Shown: piece after piece, positions 1 through 6,629 of the stretch
Numbering within the stretch: the stretch's first letter is position 1
How the letters are laid out: each line of letters opens with the position of its first letter
Source of the DNA: DATJIG01 sp050260515
Lineage (GTDB): Bacteria > Pseudomonadota > Alphaproteobacteria > SMXQ01
Direction: 5' to 3'
DNA length: 64,000 bases
Assembly: GCA_050260515.1 (NCBI GenBank)
Contig: JBLNCI010000048.1
Span: 62,001-126,000 of the forward strand
The notes under the pieces: generated by a model
What the model was told of the DNA's origin: nothing
The model's database searches: none
Seen by the model: only the letters and a program-made list of their open reading frames with translations
Position numbers and translations under genes: made by a program

Positions 1-130
1 CCGCAGGCTGAGTCATGATCCGGTCGACGTACGCCTGCGCCATATTGAGCTGGTACAGATCCGTCAGCAGCAGGCTGTTCGCCCAGTTGGCATCGGCGAT
101 GGCGACCGCGATATCAGGCGGGCTTGCCAT
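1..130 (-). CDS. pncB: Nicotinate phosphoribosyltransferase, N-terminal fragment cut by the window edge
   Basis: Only the first 43 codons are inside the window. The reverse-strand reading starts at the ATG at 130 (MASPPDIAV) and includes LLLTDLYQLNMAQAY, the N-terminal signature of nicotinate phosphoribosyltransferase (usual form LLTDLYQLTM). The family makes nicotinate mononucleotide from nicotinate and PRPP with ATP, the entry step of the Preiss-Handler NAD salvage route, in the cytoplasm. A GAGGGG ribosome site precedes the ATG, and the start overlaps the upstream small gene by 17 bp, so the two are probably co-transcribed with polX. PRPP is also made by the synthetase at 2308-3342. The catalytic part lies off the window, so an intact gene is assumed, not seen. 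Confidence 0.82.
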   Translation of the reverse strand, partial: MASPPDIAVAIADANWANSLLLTDLYQLNMAQAYVDRIMTQPA

Positions 131-344
131 AGGGCCCCTCAGCCTCGGCGACGATCTCGGCCTCGTCACCCTCGAACTCATCGCCGATCTCGACAACGTC
201 GAAGCGCGTGAAGCGCTCACCGGTGGCGCTCGAGCGCACCAGCTCGCGCGCCTCCTCCGCGGTTTCGGCCTGCACGCCGAAATGGTGAATGCCGCCATCG
301 GTTCCAGCAGCTCCGCCGTAGGCGTCGATCATGAACATGCGCAT
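114..344 (-). CDS. Small acidic protein of unknown function
   Basis: This 76-residue protein is not one I recognise. It starts MRMFMIDAYGG, contains a His-His pair (GIHHFGVQAET) and a probable helix (AEEARELV), and has a strongly acidic tail. It has no signal peptide or membrane segment. The ATG at 344 has GGAG six bases upstream. It lies 52 bp downstream of polX and overlaps the start of pncB by 17 bp, so polX, this gene and pncB look like one operon. The forward-strand reading across the same bases is taken as a shadow. It could be a small partner or regulator of one of its neighbours, but nothing in the sequence shows which. Confidence 0.6.
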   Translation of the reverse strand: MRMFMIDAYGGAAGTDGGIHHFGVQAETAEEARELVRSSATGERFTRFDVVEIGDEFEGDEAEIVAEAEGPYGKPA

Positions 345-396
345 GGTTCACTCCGAAGTCCGGGATAGCTAAGTGTTTCGCACTCCGATCACCGGG

Positions 397-2190
397 TTAT
401 CGCATCGTTCGCGCCAGCAACTGTCGCAGGGCCTCGACGGGCCGCGTGTTCAGGATGTCGTCCTTCTCGAGCCAGCCGCGGCGTGCCTGGCCGACGCCAA
501 AATGCAAATTGCCCAGCTCCGCTGCGCGGTGGGTGTCCGTTGCCACGCTGACGAGGACGCCCTCCTCCTTCGCAAGACGGCAATGAACGTCGCTGAGGTC
601 GAGCCGGTCGGGGTAAGCATTGAGCTCGATGAAGCAGCCGCGCTCCTTGGCGGCATGGATGATGCGTGCCATATCGACGTCGTAAGGCTCGCGCTCGCCG
701 ATCAGGCGTCCGGTCGGGTGCGCGAGGATGCTGAAGTGCGGCCGCTCCATCGCGCGGAGGATACGCTCCGTTTGCTTGGCGCGAGTCAGTCCGAACTGGC
801 TGTGGACCGCCCCGATCACGATATCCAGGCCAGCAAGCGCGGAATCGGGAAGATCGAGCTTGCCGTCCTCGAGAATATCGACCTCGATGCCCTTGAGCAG
901 AATCGCCCCATGGCGTGCGCCGTTCAGGCGGTCGATCGCATCCATCTGCTGGCGGAGGCGTTTCGCGTCGAGGCCGTGCGCCATCGCAAGGCGGCGCGAG
1001 TGGTCGGTGACGGCGATGTATTCAAGCCCCCGCTGATGCGCCGCCTTCGCCAATGCCGCGAGCGTGTCATGCCCGTCAGTCGCATCGCTGTGGACATGGA
1101 GATCCCCGCGAATATCGCGCAACTCGACGAGGTTCGGCAATCGCCGGTCCGCGGCGGCCTCGATTTCGCCGTGATCCTCTCGGAGCTCCGGTGGAATGTA
1201 TGGGAGCCCGACCGACCGATACACTTCCTCCTCGGTCTCCCCAGCGATGCGCCGGCGACCGTGAAAGACCCCGTACTCGTTGATCTTGAGTCCACGATCC
1301 ACGCCGAGGCGGCGGATTGCGATGTTGTGCGCCTTGCTCCCGGTCAGGTAGTGCAGCGCCGCCCCGTAGCTGCGCATCGGCACGACCCGAACGTCCACCT
1401 GGAGACCCGAGCGCAGCGATACGGTCGCGCGTGTATCGCCGGCGGCGATCACGTTGCCGACCTCCGGATAGGTGGTGAAGTGCGCGATGACCGGACCGCC
1501 CCGTGCGGCCGTCACGAGGATGTCGATGTCGCCGACCGTCTCCTGGCACCGCCGGTAGCTACCGGCGGCAACGACCTTGTCGACTCCCGGCGCGCCCCGC
1601 AGCCAATCGAGCAACGGCTCGACGTAGCTTTCGGCCACGGAGATCTTGAGGCGCTTCGGCGCTTTCGTCTGCGCTTCCAACGCCTGGAGCAGCTTGCGCT
1701 CGGTCATCGCGCCGAAGCCTTCGAGCTCACGCACGCGGCCGTCGAGCACCGCACGATGGAGTTGCTCGATATTGTGGATGTCGAGCTCATCGCACAGCGT
1801 TCGCACCCGGCGGGGCCCCAGGCCGGGCAGCTTGAGGAGCTCGAGGGCGATCGGCGGAGAACCCTTGCGCAGCTTGTCGAGCATCGGCAGCCGGCCGGTG
1901 TCCGCCAACACCTTGATTTTAGCCGCGAGATCGACACCTATCCCCGGCAGCTCGGCGAGATCGTCGCCCCGCGCAAGCATCACAGAAATTTCAGTACCGA
2001 GACTCCGTACGACCCGGGCCGCATTCCGGTACGCGCGGACGCGGAAGGGATTCGCCCCTTGGAGCTCCAGCAGATCGGCGATGTCGTCGAAAGCCTGGGC
2101 AATGTCGGGGTTGTGCGCGCCGGCCGACGCCGTTTCGGAACGACGTCCCGCCGACGCACCTCGCTCGAGGACCGGTACTGGCGCCTTCAT
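397..2190 (-). CDS. polX: DNA polymerase X family protein with PHP domain
   Basis: This 597-residue bacterial PolX is a template-directed gap-filling polymerase fused to a PHP nuclease and is linked to base-excision repair. Order: a non-conserved tail (1-26), a helix-hairpin-helix 8 kDa-type region (27-170), then the nucleotidyltransferase core with GSYRR (210-214) and GDIDIL (220-225) supplying Asp221 and Asp223, plus a third acidic residue near Asp266 (VDVRVV). A C-terminal PHP domain starts at DLHVHSD (363-369) and includes VTDHS. All catalytic motifs look intact. The family is usually about 570-580 residues; the extra length is the N-terminal tail. It is divergent from the PRPP synthetase, with an FNR/FixK-like box and a -10-like TATGGA upstream, and heads the operon with the 76-residue protein and pncB. 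Confidence 0.95.
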   Translation of the reverse strand: MKAPVPVLERGASAGRRSETASAGAHNPDIAQAFDDIADLLELQGANPFRVRAYRNAARVVRSLGTEISVMLARGDDLAELPGIGVDLAAKIKVLADTGRLPMLDKLRKGSPPIALELLKLPGLGPRRVRTLCDELDIHNIEQLHRAVLDGRVRELEGFGAMTERKLLQALEAQTKAPKRLKISVAESYVEPLLDWLRGAPGVDKVVAAGSYRRCQETVGDIDILVTAARGGPVIAHFTTYPEVGNVIAAGDTRATVSLRSGLQVDVRVVPMRSYGAALHYLTGSKAHNIAIRRLGVDRGLKINEYGVFHGRRRIAGETEEEVYRSVGLPYIPPELREDHGEIEAAADRRLPNLVELRDIRGDLHVHSDATDGHDTLAALAKAAHQRGLEYIAVTDHSRRLAMAHGLDAKRLRQQMDAIDRLNGARHGAILLKGIEVDILEDGKLDLPDSALAGLDIVIGAVHSQFGLTRAKQTERILRAMERPHFSILAHPTGRLIGEREPYDVDMARIIHAAKERGCFIELNAYPDRLDLSDVHCRLAKEEGVLVSVATDTHRAAELGNLHFGVGQARRGWLEKDDILNTRPVEALRQLLARTMR

Positions 2191-2259
2191 GGCCCGCTCC
2201 CGCTGAATGACCTCTCACCTCGTACGCTTATTCCATACAAGGGATCGGCCCGCGGCTCC

Positions 2260-2273
2260 TTGATTCAGGTCAC
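2260..2273. promoter_or_regulatory. Weak FNR/FixK-like box between polX and the PRPP synthetase
   Basis: The sequence is TTGAT-N4-GTCAC; read on the minus strand it is GTGAC-N4-ATCAA. The FNR/FixK consensus is TTGAT-N4-ATCAA, so one half is perfect and the other has two mismatches. On the minus strand a TATGGA hexamer (2237-2232) would place transcription near 2225, 41.5 bp from the box centre, which is class II activator geometry for polX. Supported mainly by similar boxes at 4419 and 6553. Confidence 0.4.
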
Positions 2274-2307
2274 GAGCGCCCGGCGCGAAATCGTGCAAAA
2301 AGGCGGA

Positions 2308-3342
2308 ATGACCACCTCCTCCGCCATTTGGTCTCCCGTCGATCCGGCCCCGAAGCCCGCTCTGTCACCGCGGTTCCGGCTATTTGCGCTGAACGCCTCG
2401 GCCGAGCTTGGCCGCGAGGTCGCCGATCGCCTGTTCCATCCACTCAACGCCCATGAGGAACGGACGTTCGAGGACGGCGAACACAAAGCGCGTCCGCTCG
2501 AGAGCGTCGAAGGCACCGACGTTTACGTGGTGCAAAGCACCCATGGCGGGCCTGAGGAGACCGCGAACGACAAACTTTGCCGGCTGCTGTTCATCATAGG
2601 GGCGCTCAAGGATGCCGGCGCCGCACGCGTCACCGCCGTCGTCCCCTATCTCTGCTACGCTCGAAAAGATCGTCGGACGAAGCCGCATGATCCGGTAACG
2701 ACGCGCTACGTCGCCGCTCTGTTCGACGCCGTAGGGACAGACTCCGTGGTGACGCTCGAGGTGCACAATCCCGCCGCATACGAGAATGCGTTCCGACGCC
2801 GTACCGTTACGCTGACCGCCACGCCGCTGTTCCTGCCGTATTTGCGCGACCGGGTCGAAGGCCCCATTGCCGTCGTGTCGCCGGACACCGGCGGCGCGAA
2901 GCGCGCCGATCTCCTGCGCGAGAATCTCGAACGCCTGATCGGCCGTCCCGTCGGCAAAGCGTTCGTCGACAAGCACCGAAGCGCCGGGGTGGTGTCGGGC
3001 GATGCCCTCGTCGGTGACGTCGCCGGAACCACGGTGGTGCTGGTCGACGACCTTATCAGCACCGGAAACACCCTTGCTCGCGCGGCCCGAGCGGCACGAC
3101 GAGCGGGCGCCCGCCGCGTCATCGCCTGCGCTGCCCACGGACTCTTCATGGAAGGAGCAAAAGAAGCGCTGGGCGACGAGGCCATCGAACGGATCGCCGT
3201 GACCGACGTCGTGCCGCCGTTCCGATTACCGGCCGGTGCGGTGCGCGACAAGCTCGATGTCATACCCGCGGCGCCGCTGCTCGCCGAAACGATCGCGCGC
3301 CTTCACGAGGGCCGCTCCCTGAGCGAGCTCATCGTTTTCTGA
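2308..3342 (+). CDS. prs: Ribose-phosphate pyrophosphokinase (divergent PRPP synthetase)
   Basis: This 344-residue protein should make PRPP from ribose 5-phosphate and ATP, feeding NAD, nucleotide and other phosphoribosyl pathways. Visible motifs are YARKDRRT (canonical YARQDRK), the pyrophosphate region VEVHNPAAYENAF-like segment near 150 where the usual DLHAxQ is changed, VSPDTGGAKRA, and the PRPP loop VLVDDLISTGNT. It is about 30 residues longer than housekeeping Prs and clearly divergent, so it is probably a second, condition-specific copy. The reading frame is open upstream to 373, but that stretch is antisense to polX; the ATG at 2308 has AGGCGG just upstream and begins the homologous region. 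Its 3' end overlaps the convergent kinase gene by 14 bp. Confidence 0.9.
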   Translation: MTTSSAIWSPVDPAPKPALSPRFRLFALNASAELGREVADRLFHPLNAHEERTFEDGEHKARPLESVEGTDVYVVQSTHGGPEETANDKLCRLLFIIGALKDAGAARVTAVVPYLCYARKDRRTKPHDPVTTRYVAALFDAVGTDSVVTLEVHNPAAYENAFRRRTVTLTATPLFLPYLRDRVEGPIAVVSPDTGGAKRADLLRENLERLIGRPVGKAFVDKHRSAGVVSGDALVGDVAGTTVVLVDDLISTGNTLARAARAARRAGARRVIACAAHGLFMEGAKEALGDEAIERIAVTDVVPPFRLPAGAVRDKLDVIPAAPLLAETIARLHEGRSLSELIVF

Positions 3343-4369
3343 GGAGCCGGTCCAACCTCGCGGCGTGCCGCTCGGCAATCGCGAGATATTCACGCGCGAC
3401 CATCGGCCACCTTTCGGGCGTCCTCGGCGCGGCGTCCAGCAGATGGGCAATGGCGAGGCGCGCCCGCAGCGTGGCGCGATAGCACGCATAGAACGCGAAC
3501 AAGACTTCGGGTGCCCGATCGTGAAGCCCGGACATGACGCCCCGGCGGATGCGGTCGCCGACCCGGCGCGCTCCGACACGCTCGCATTCGATCGCCAGAT
3601 AAGCGACCTCGTCGATCGCGTCGACCGCACGCAACTCAGGGTTGAATTCCAGGCAATCGATGATGCGAATCCCATCTTCAAGGTAAATGTGCTCCGGCCG
3701 GAGATCGCCATGGCCGTTGACGATGCGGCCGCCGATCACACGCGCAGCAAGCGCGTCACCGCGGCCGACAAACTCACGCTGAATCCGCTGAATCCATCCG
3801 ATACGCCCGAGCGGCAAGCCGAAGTCGGGACGAGTCAACACACGACGATTGAGTTCGAGATTCCTCTGCCAACGGCGTTGGTAAACGCCGGGTCGGACCT
3901 GGATTCTCCGGGCCTGGCGATAAAACCGAACGAGCGCGCGCACCAGCTTCTCGATCTCGGACGGCGCGACCGGGCCTCGCGCCAGCCTGCTCTCGAGGGT
4001 GCTGCACTCGTCGAGTCGGCGCATCGTGACGAGCCAATCCACGACCGCGCCGGTGCCGCCGATCATAAGGCGACCGTCCCTCCGCGTCAGCGCCGTCACG
4101 GCAAGATACACGTCCGGCGCCAGTCGCCGATTGAGCCGGAGTTCGGCCCGGCATGCTGCCTCCCGGAGGCGTAGAGTTGAGAAATCGAGGTAGGGGAACC
4201 TCACCGGCTTCTTGAGCTTGTAGGCCCGATCCCCCCACAGGAACACCCACGACATATGGGTTTCGCGGCATAGAACCGGCGTACCGGGCGCGCCGTACGC
4301 CGCCCCGTCGGCGAGAAAGCGAACCTTCGCCGCGAGATCGACGGGCTCCTGCGCGCCTACATCATCCAT
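3329..4369 (-). CDS. Aminoglycoside phosphotransferase-like kinase (COG2187 type, kinase domain only)
   Basis: This 346-residue protein is the APH-like domain often found fused to a P-loop kinase domain (COG2187 plus COG0645). The kinase signatures are HGDLRPEH, with catalytic Asp, and IIDCLEFN, the metal-binding Asp equivalent; the N-terminal HMSWVFLWGDRAYKLKKPV strand pattern is also typical. The second, P-loop half is absent, so this is a single-domain version. The substrate is unknown and aminoglycoside resistance should not be assumed. I start at the ATG at 4369 because the 41 residues upstream are not family-like. It is divergent from the phosphoribosyltransferase, with an FNR/FixK-like box between them. 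Rv2004c of the M. tuberculosis DosR regulon is a two-domain relative (recalled). Confidence 0.8.
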   Translation of the reverse strand: MDDVGAQEPVDLAAKVRFLADGAAYGAPGTPVLCRETHMSWVFLWGDRAYKLKKPVRFPYLDFSTLRLREAACRAELRLNRRLAPDVYLAVTALTRRDGRLMIGGTGAVVDWLVTMRRLDECSTLESRLARGPVAPSEIEKLVRALVRFYRQARRIQVRPGVYQRRWQRNLELNRRVLTRPDFGLPLGRIGWIQRIQREFVGRGDALAARVIGGRIVNGHGDLRPEHIYLEDGIRIIDCLEFNPELRAVDAIDEVAYLAIECERVGARRVGDRIRRGVMSGLHDRAPEVLFAFYACYRATLRARLAIAHLLDAAPRTPERWPMVAREYLAIAERHAARLDRLLRKR

Positions 4370-4418
4370 CGAAGCACAGCCATTCCCTCTTAGAGTAACA
4401 CCGCACCGGCGTTCGAGT

Positions 4419-4432
4419 TTGATCCGGATCAC
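4419..4432. promoter_or_regulatory. FNR/FixK-like box upstream of the phosphoribosyltransferase
   Basis: The site reads TTGAT-CCGG-ATCAC, one mismatch from TTGAT-N4-ATCAA. A -10-like TAGCCT at 4454-4459 puts the start near 4466, about 41 bp from the box centre (4425.5), which matches class II activation by an FNR/FixK protein. The resulting leader of about 20 nt contains the GGAGGG ribosome site of the gene at 4486. It may also serve the divergent kinase gene. Confidence 0.6.
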
Positions 4433-4485
4433 AACCCCTTCGCCAATTCCCGTTAGCCTACATCCGCCGGAGAACGGAGGGTGAC

Positions 4486-5145
4486 ATGCCATTCAGGGAT
4501 CGCACCGACGCAGGGCGGCACCTCGCGGCGGCGCTCGAAAAGTACCGCGGAGCGGACCTCGTCGTGCTCGCGCTGCCGCGGGGCGGCGTTCAAGTGGCGG
4601 TGGAAATCGCGGCACGGTTCCACGCGCCCCTCGACCTCGTTCTCGTGCGCAAGATCGGCGTGCCGTTTCAGCCCGAGCTCGCGATGGGGGCCGTGGTCGA
4701 CGGCGCAGATCCGCTGATCGTCCGCAACGACGACGTGATCGCGCTCGCCGACGTCCAAGAAGCGGAGTTCCGGCGGGTCTGCACACGCGAGCTTGCGGAG
4801 ATCGAACGCCGTCGGAAAGCCTACTTCGGAGGACGACCCCGAGCGGAGGTCCGCGGACGGGTGGCCATCGTCGTCGACGACGGCATTGCGACGGGAGCGA
4901 CGACACGGGCCGCCCTCCGGGCCGTCCGGCAACGCGGCCCGAAGTCCATTGTGCTGGCGGTTCCGGTTGCCCCGACGTCGACCATCGCCACCCTGCGCAA
5001 CGAAGTCGACGACCTCGTCTGTCTCGAGGACTATGAGCCGTTCGGCGCCATCGGAGCCTTCTACAGCGACTTCCGCCAGCTCTCCGACGACGACGTGATA
5101 CGCGCGCTGGGCCAATACGCGCCGAAAGCGGGAGCGAAGCAGTGA
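4486..5145 (+). CDS. Phosphoribosyltransferase domain protein (COG1926 type)
   Basis: This 219-residue stand-alone type I phosphoribosyltransferase has ALPRGGVQVAVEI and VRKIGVPFQPELAMGAV, both hallmarks of the COG1926 group, and a PRPP-binding loop VVDDGIATGATT near 128-139. The acceptor substrate of this group is not established. A strong GGAGGGTGAC precedes the ATG. Together with the PRPP synthetase and PncB it makes three PRPP-linked enzymes within 5 kb. The M. tuberculosis DosR-regulon protein Rv0571c carries a related domain (recalled). An FNR/FixK-like box sits 54 bp upstream. It is convergent with the protease gene, separated by 19 bp. Confidence 0.88.
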   Translation: MPFRDRTDAGRHLAAALEKYRGADLVVLALPRGGVQVAVEIAARFHAPLDLVLVRKIGVPFQPELAMGAVVDGADPLIVRNDDVIALADVQEAEFRRVCTRELAEIERRRKAYFGGRPRAEVRGRVAIVVDDGIATGATTRAALRAVRQRGPKSIVLAVPVAPTSTIATLRNEVDDLVCLEDYEPFGAIGAFYSDFRQLSDDDVIRALGQYAPKAGAKQ

Positions 5146-5164
5146 CTCCCGGCGCCCGATGCCG

Positions 5165-5698
5165 TCAAAATCGATCGGCCATCGGGTCGCCGATCAGCTT
5201 TTCCGCACGGTTCCCCGCGAGAGTCCCATCATGGAGCAGCGCAAGCGCGACACGCTCCACCGCGGCCCATACCGCAGGCACGTCAAGGAGGTGGTGCGCC
5301 CACGCGCCTGCGAACGCTACGTAGGCCTTGGCCGTCGGCGCGGAGTGGAAATGATCCTGAGCCAATCGCCTCGCCGCGGCGGAGTCGATGGTGCCGCCAT
5401 CGTCGCCATGGGACCCGCTGTGCTTGCGCTGCGCGATCGCTCCCGCAAGGCAGACGAGCACGTCCCTCTCAAGCTCGATCCGTGCCCGGAGGGCGCTACG
5501 GCGATGCGCCCGCCCCGAGGGGTGCCGGTGCGTCGTCTGCCCGGCGTACCAGTCGCCCGACCCGATGCTCACGGATTTCAGCCGCAGGCCGACGATGCGG
5601 CACATCACCGCGTGGCCCGCCTCGTGGTAAGCGGCGGCCGTACGCGCGCTCGCGGCTGAACCGATCGGCCTTGCGACCATCGACGCCGCGCGGATCAC
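5165..5698 (-). CDS. Stand-alone peptidase M41 (FtsH)-like zinc protease domain
   Basis: This 177-residue protein has the zinc-protease signature HEAGH at 25-29 in the context AAYHEAGHAV, as in the M41 domain of FtsH. It has no AAA ATPase module and no transmembrane helix, so it is an isolated protease-like domain; activity and substrate are unknown. The start is a GTG at 5698 whose GTGA overlaps the stop of the upstream basic peptide; an in-frame ATG at 5680 is an alternative. It is the last gene of a minus-strand operon with that peptide and the zinc-ribbon protein. It may act on a specific partner, since it lacks an unfoldase. Confidence 0.75.
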   Translation of the reverse strand: MIRAASMVARPIGSAASARTAAAYHEAGHAVMCRIVGLRLKSVSIGSGDWYAGQTTHRHPSGRAHRRSALRARIELERDVLVCLAGAIAQRKHSGSHGDDGGTIDSAAARRLAQDHFHSAPTAKAYVAFAGAWAHHLLDVPAVWAAVERVALALLHDGTLAGNRAEKLIGDPMADRF

Positions 5699-5925
5699 AT
5701 TGGTCCTGCGTCGTCGCGGCGTCTGTCGATGGGCTCGCGGTCGACGTCGCCCTGCTCCGTCACGCCCGCGTCGTCGAGGGTGTCGGGCGTGGGGCGTGTC
5801 AGCGTGGGCTCGACGAACGCCGTGACCGGCGGCTCGCCCGTGTCTTGGAACGACGAAGAACGCCGTGACCGCGGCCGTGGCCCGCCGCGGGACCGCTTGC
5901 GAACCGGTTTTGGCTTGTGGGGCAT
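5695..5925 (-). CDS. Short protein with a basic Arg/Ser-rich N-terminus, unknown function
   Basis: This 76-residue protein begins MPHKPKPVRKRSRGGPRPRSRRSSS and then becomes acidic and Asp-rich. It looks disordered and low in complexity; a nucleic-acid-binding tail is possible but not shown. A GAGG site lies seven bases before its ATG. It starts 12 bp after the zinc-ribbon gene ends, and its stop overlaps the GTG start of the protease by 4 bp, and this translational coupling is the main reason to believe it is real. Confidence 0.5.
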   Translation of the reverse strand: MPHKPKPVRKRSRGGPRPRSRRSSSFQDTGEPPVTAFVEPTLTRPTPDTLDDAGVTEQGDVDREPIDRRRDDAGPM

Positions 5926-5937
5926 GAGGGAACCTCG

Positions 5938-6465
5938 CTATTCGTCGCGGTGCCAGTCGAGACGCACGAAGTATCCTCCCTCGTCGAAATGCTCCTTCAT
6001 CTCGCCGCGGTGAGCGCGCGTCACTGCCCGACCGATCCGGTGCGGGAGGTGAATATCCGTCGTCGAGATGACGATCCGGTCGGGCGTCTCGGTCTCAATA
6101 CTGATGATCCTGTTGAGCGGGTGCTCCGCGCGCTCCGCCTCCTCCTGGTTGCGCGCAATGTGCACGAGCTCGTCGCGATGGGCAGCGACCGCCGTCCCTG
6201 ACAGCGTGACGACGCCGGCCGGAAAGCGATCGTTGATGCGATGACACGCCTGACACAGCTCCCGCTCGGCATCCGCCGGGGCCGCCGTCCACTGCCAGCG
6301 GCCGCGGCTGTAGACAGCGCCGCACTGCGGGCACACTGTCGGTTCATGGAGCTTTTTCGTGCGCCTGTACGGATCGACGATGTGATCCTGCTGGGCCCGG
6401 CCCCAACGTCGGTTGTCCTCCTTCGCGCTGCCTCGAACCCCGGCTGATCCCTTGGAGACGGTCAT
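5938..6465 (-). CDS. BCAM0308-type zinc-ribbon protein
   Basis: This 175-residue protein has two Cys pairs, CPQC (45-48) and CQAC (71-74), separated by a segment with RGRWQW, forming one zinc ribbon. The context LHEPTVCPQCGAVY matches the family named after Burkholderia cenocepacia BCAM0308. The C-terminal half (ETPDRIVISTTDIHLP, GRAVTRAHRG) resembles an RNA- or ribosome-binding fold seen in NMD3-like proteins, so an RNA-related role is plausible but unproven. BCAM0308 lies in the low-oxygen-activated locus of B. cenocepacia (recalled), which fits the FNR/FixK-like box in the shared upstream region. It heads a three-gene operon with the basic peptide and the protease. Confidence 0.75.
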   Translation of the reverse strand: MTVSKGSAGVRGSAKEDNRRWGRAQQDHIVDPYRRTKKLHEPTVCPQCGAVYSRGRWQWTAAPADAERELCQACHRINDRFPAGVVTLSGTAVAAHRDELVHIARNQEEAERAEHPLNRIISIETETPDRIVISTTDIHLPHRIGRAVTRAHRGEMKEHFDEGGYFVRLDWHRDE

Positions 6466-6552
6466 CGTGGACCTCCATCAAGCGTCGTGGAAGACGTCAT
6501 GCACCACATGCGCCACACAGTGGGAAGGCTATCAGGAACTCGCGAACAGCGG

Positions 6553-6566
6553 TTGACATGCATCAA
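6553..6566. promoter_or_regulatory. FNR/FixK-like box upstream of the beta-CASP RNase
   Basis: The core is TTGAC-ATGC-ATCAA, one mismatch from TTGAT-N4-ATCAA. It sits in a larger perfect inverted repeat with arms GCGGTTGA and TCAACCGC (6549-6570). A TACAGT hexamer at 6590-6595 predicts a start near 6601-6602, about 42 bp from the box centre (6559.5), which is class II geometry. It lies between divergent genes starting at 6465 and 6630 and may control both. Confidence 0.65.
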
Positions 6567-6629
6567 CCGCCGCAGCCGTGACAGTCGTGTACAGTCCACC
6601 GAAACACGGCAATAAACACCCGTCTCGCA

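Noticed and set aside
373..2307. The long upstream part of the reading frame that ends in the PRPP synthetase.
   Set aside because: It is exactly antisense to polX, lacks family similarity, and the real gene starts at the ATG at 2308 with its own ribosome site.
3329..4369. An aminoglycoside resistance gene.
   Set aside because: The kinase fold matches, but the COG2187 group is not known to act on antibiotics and the context is a stress island.
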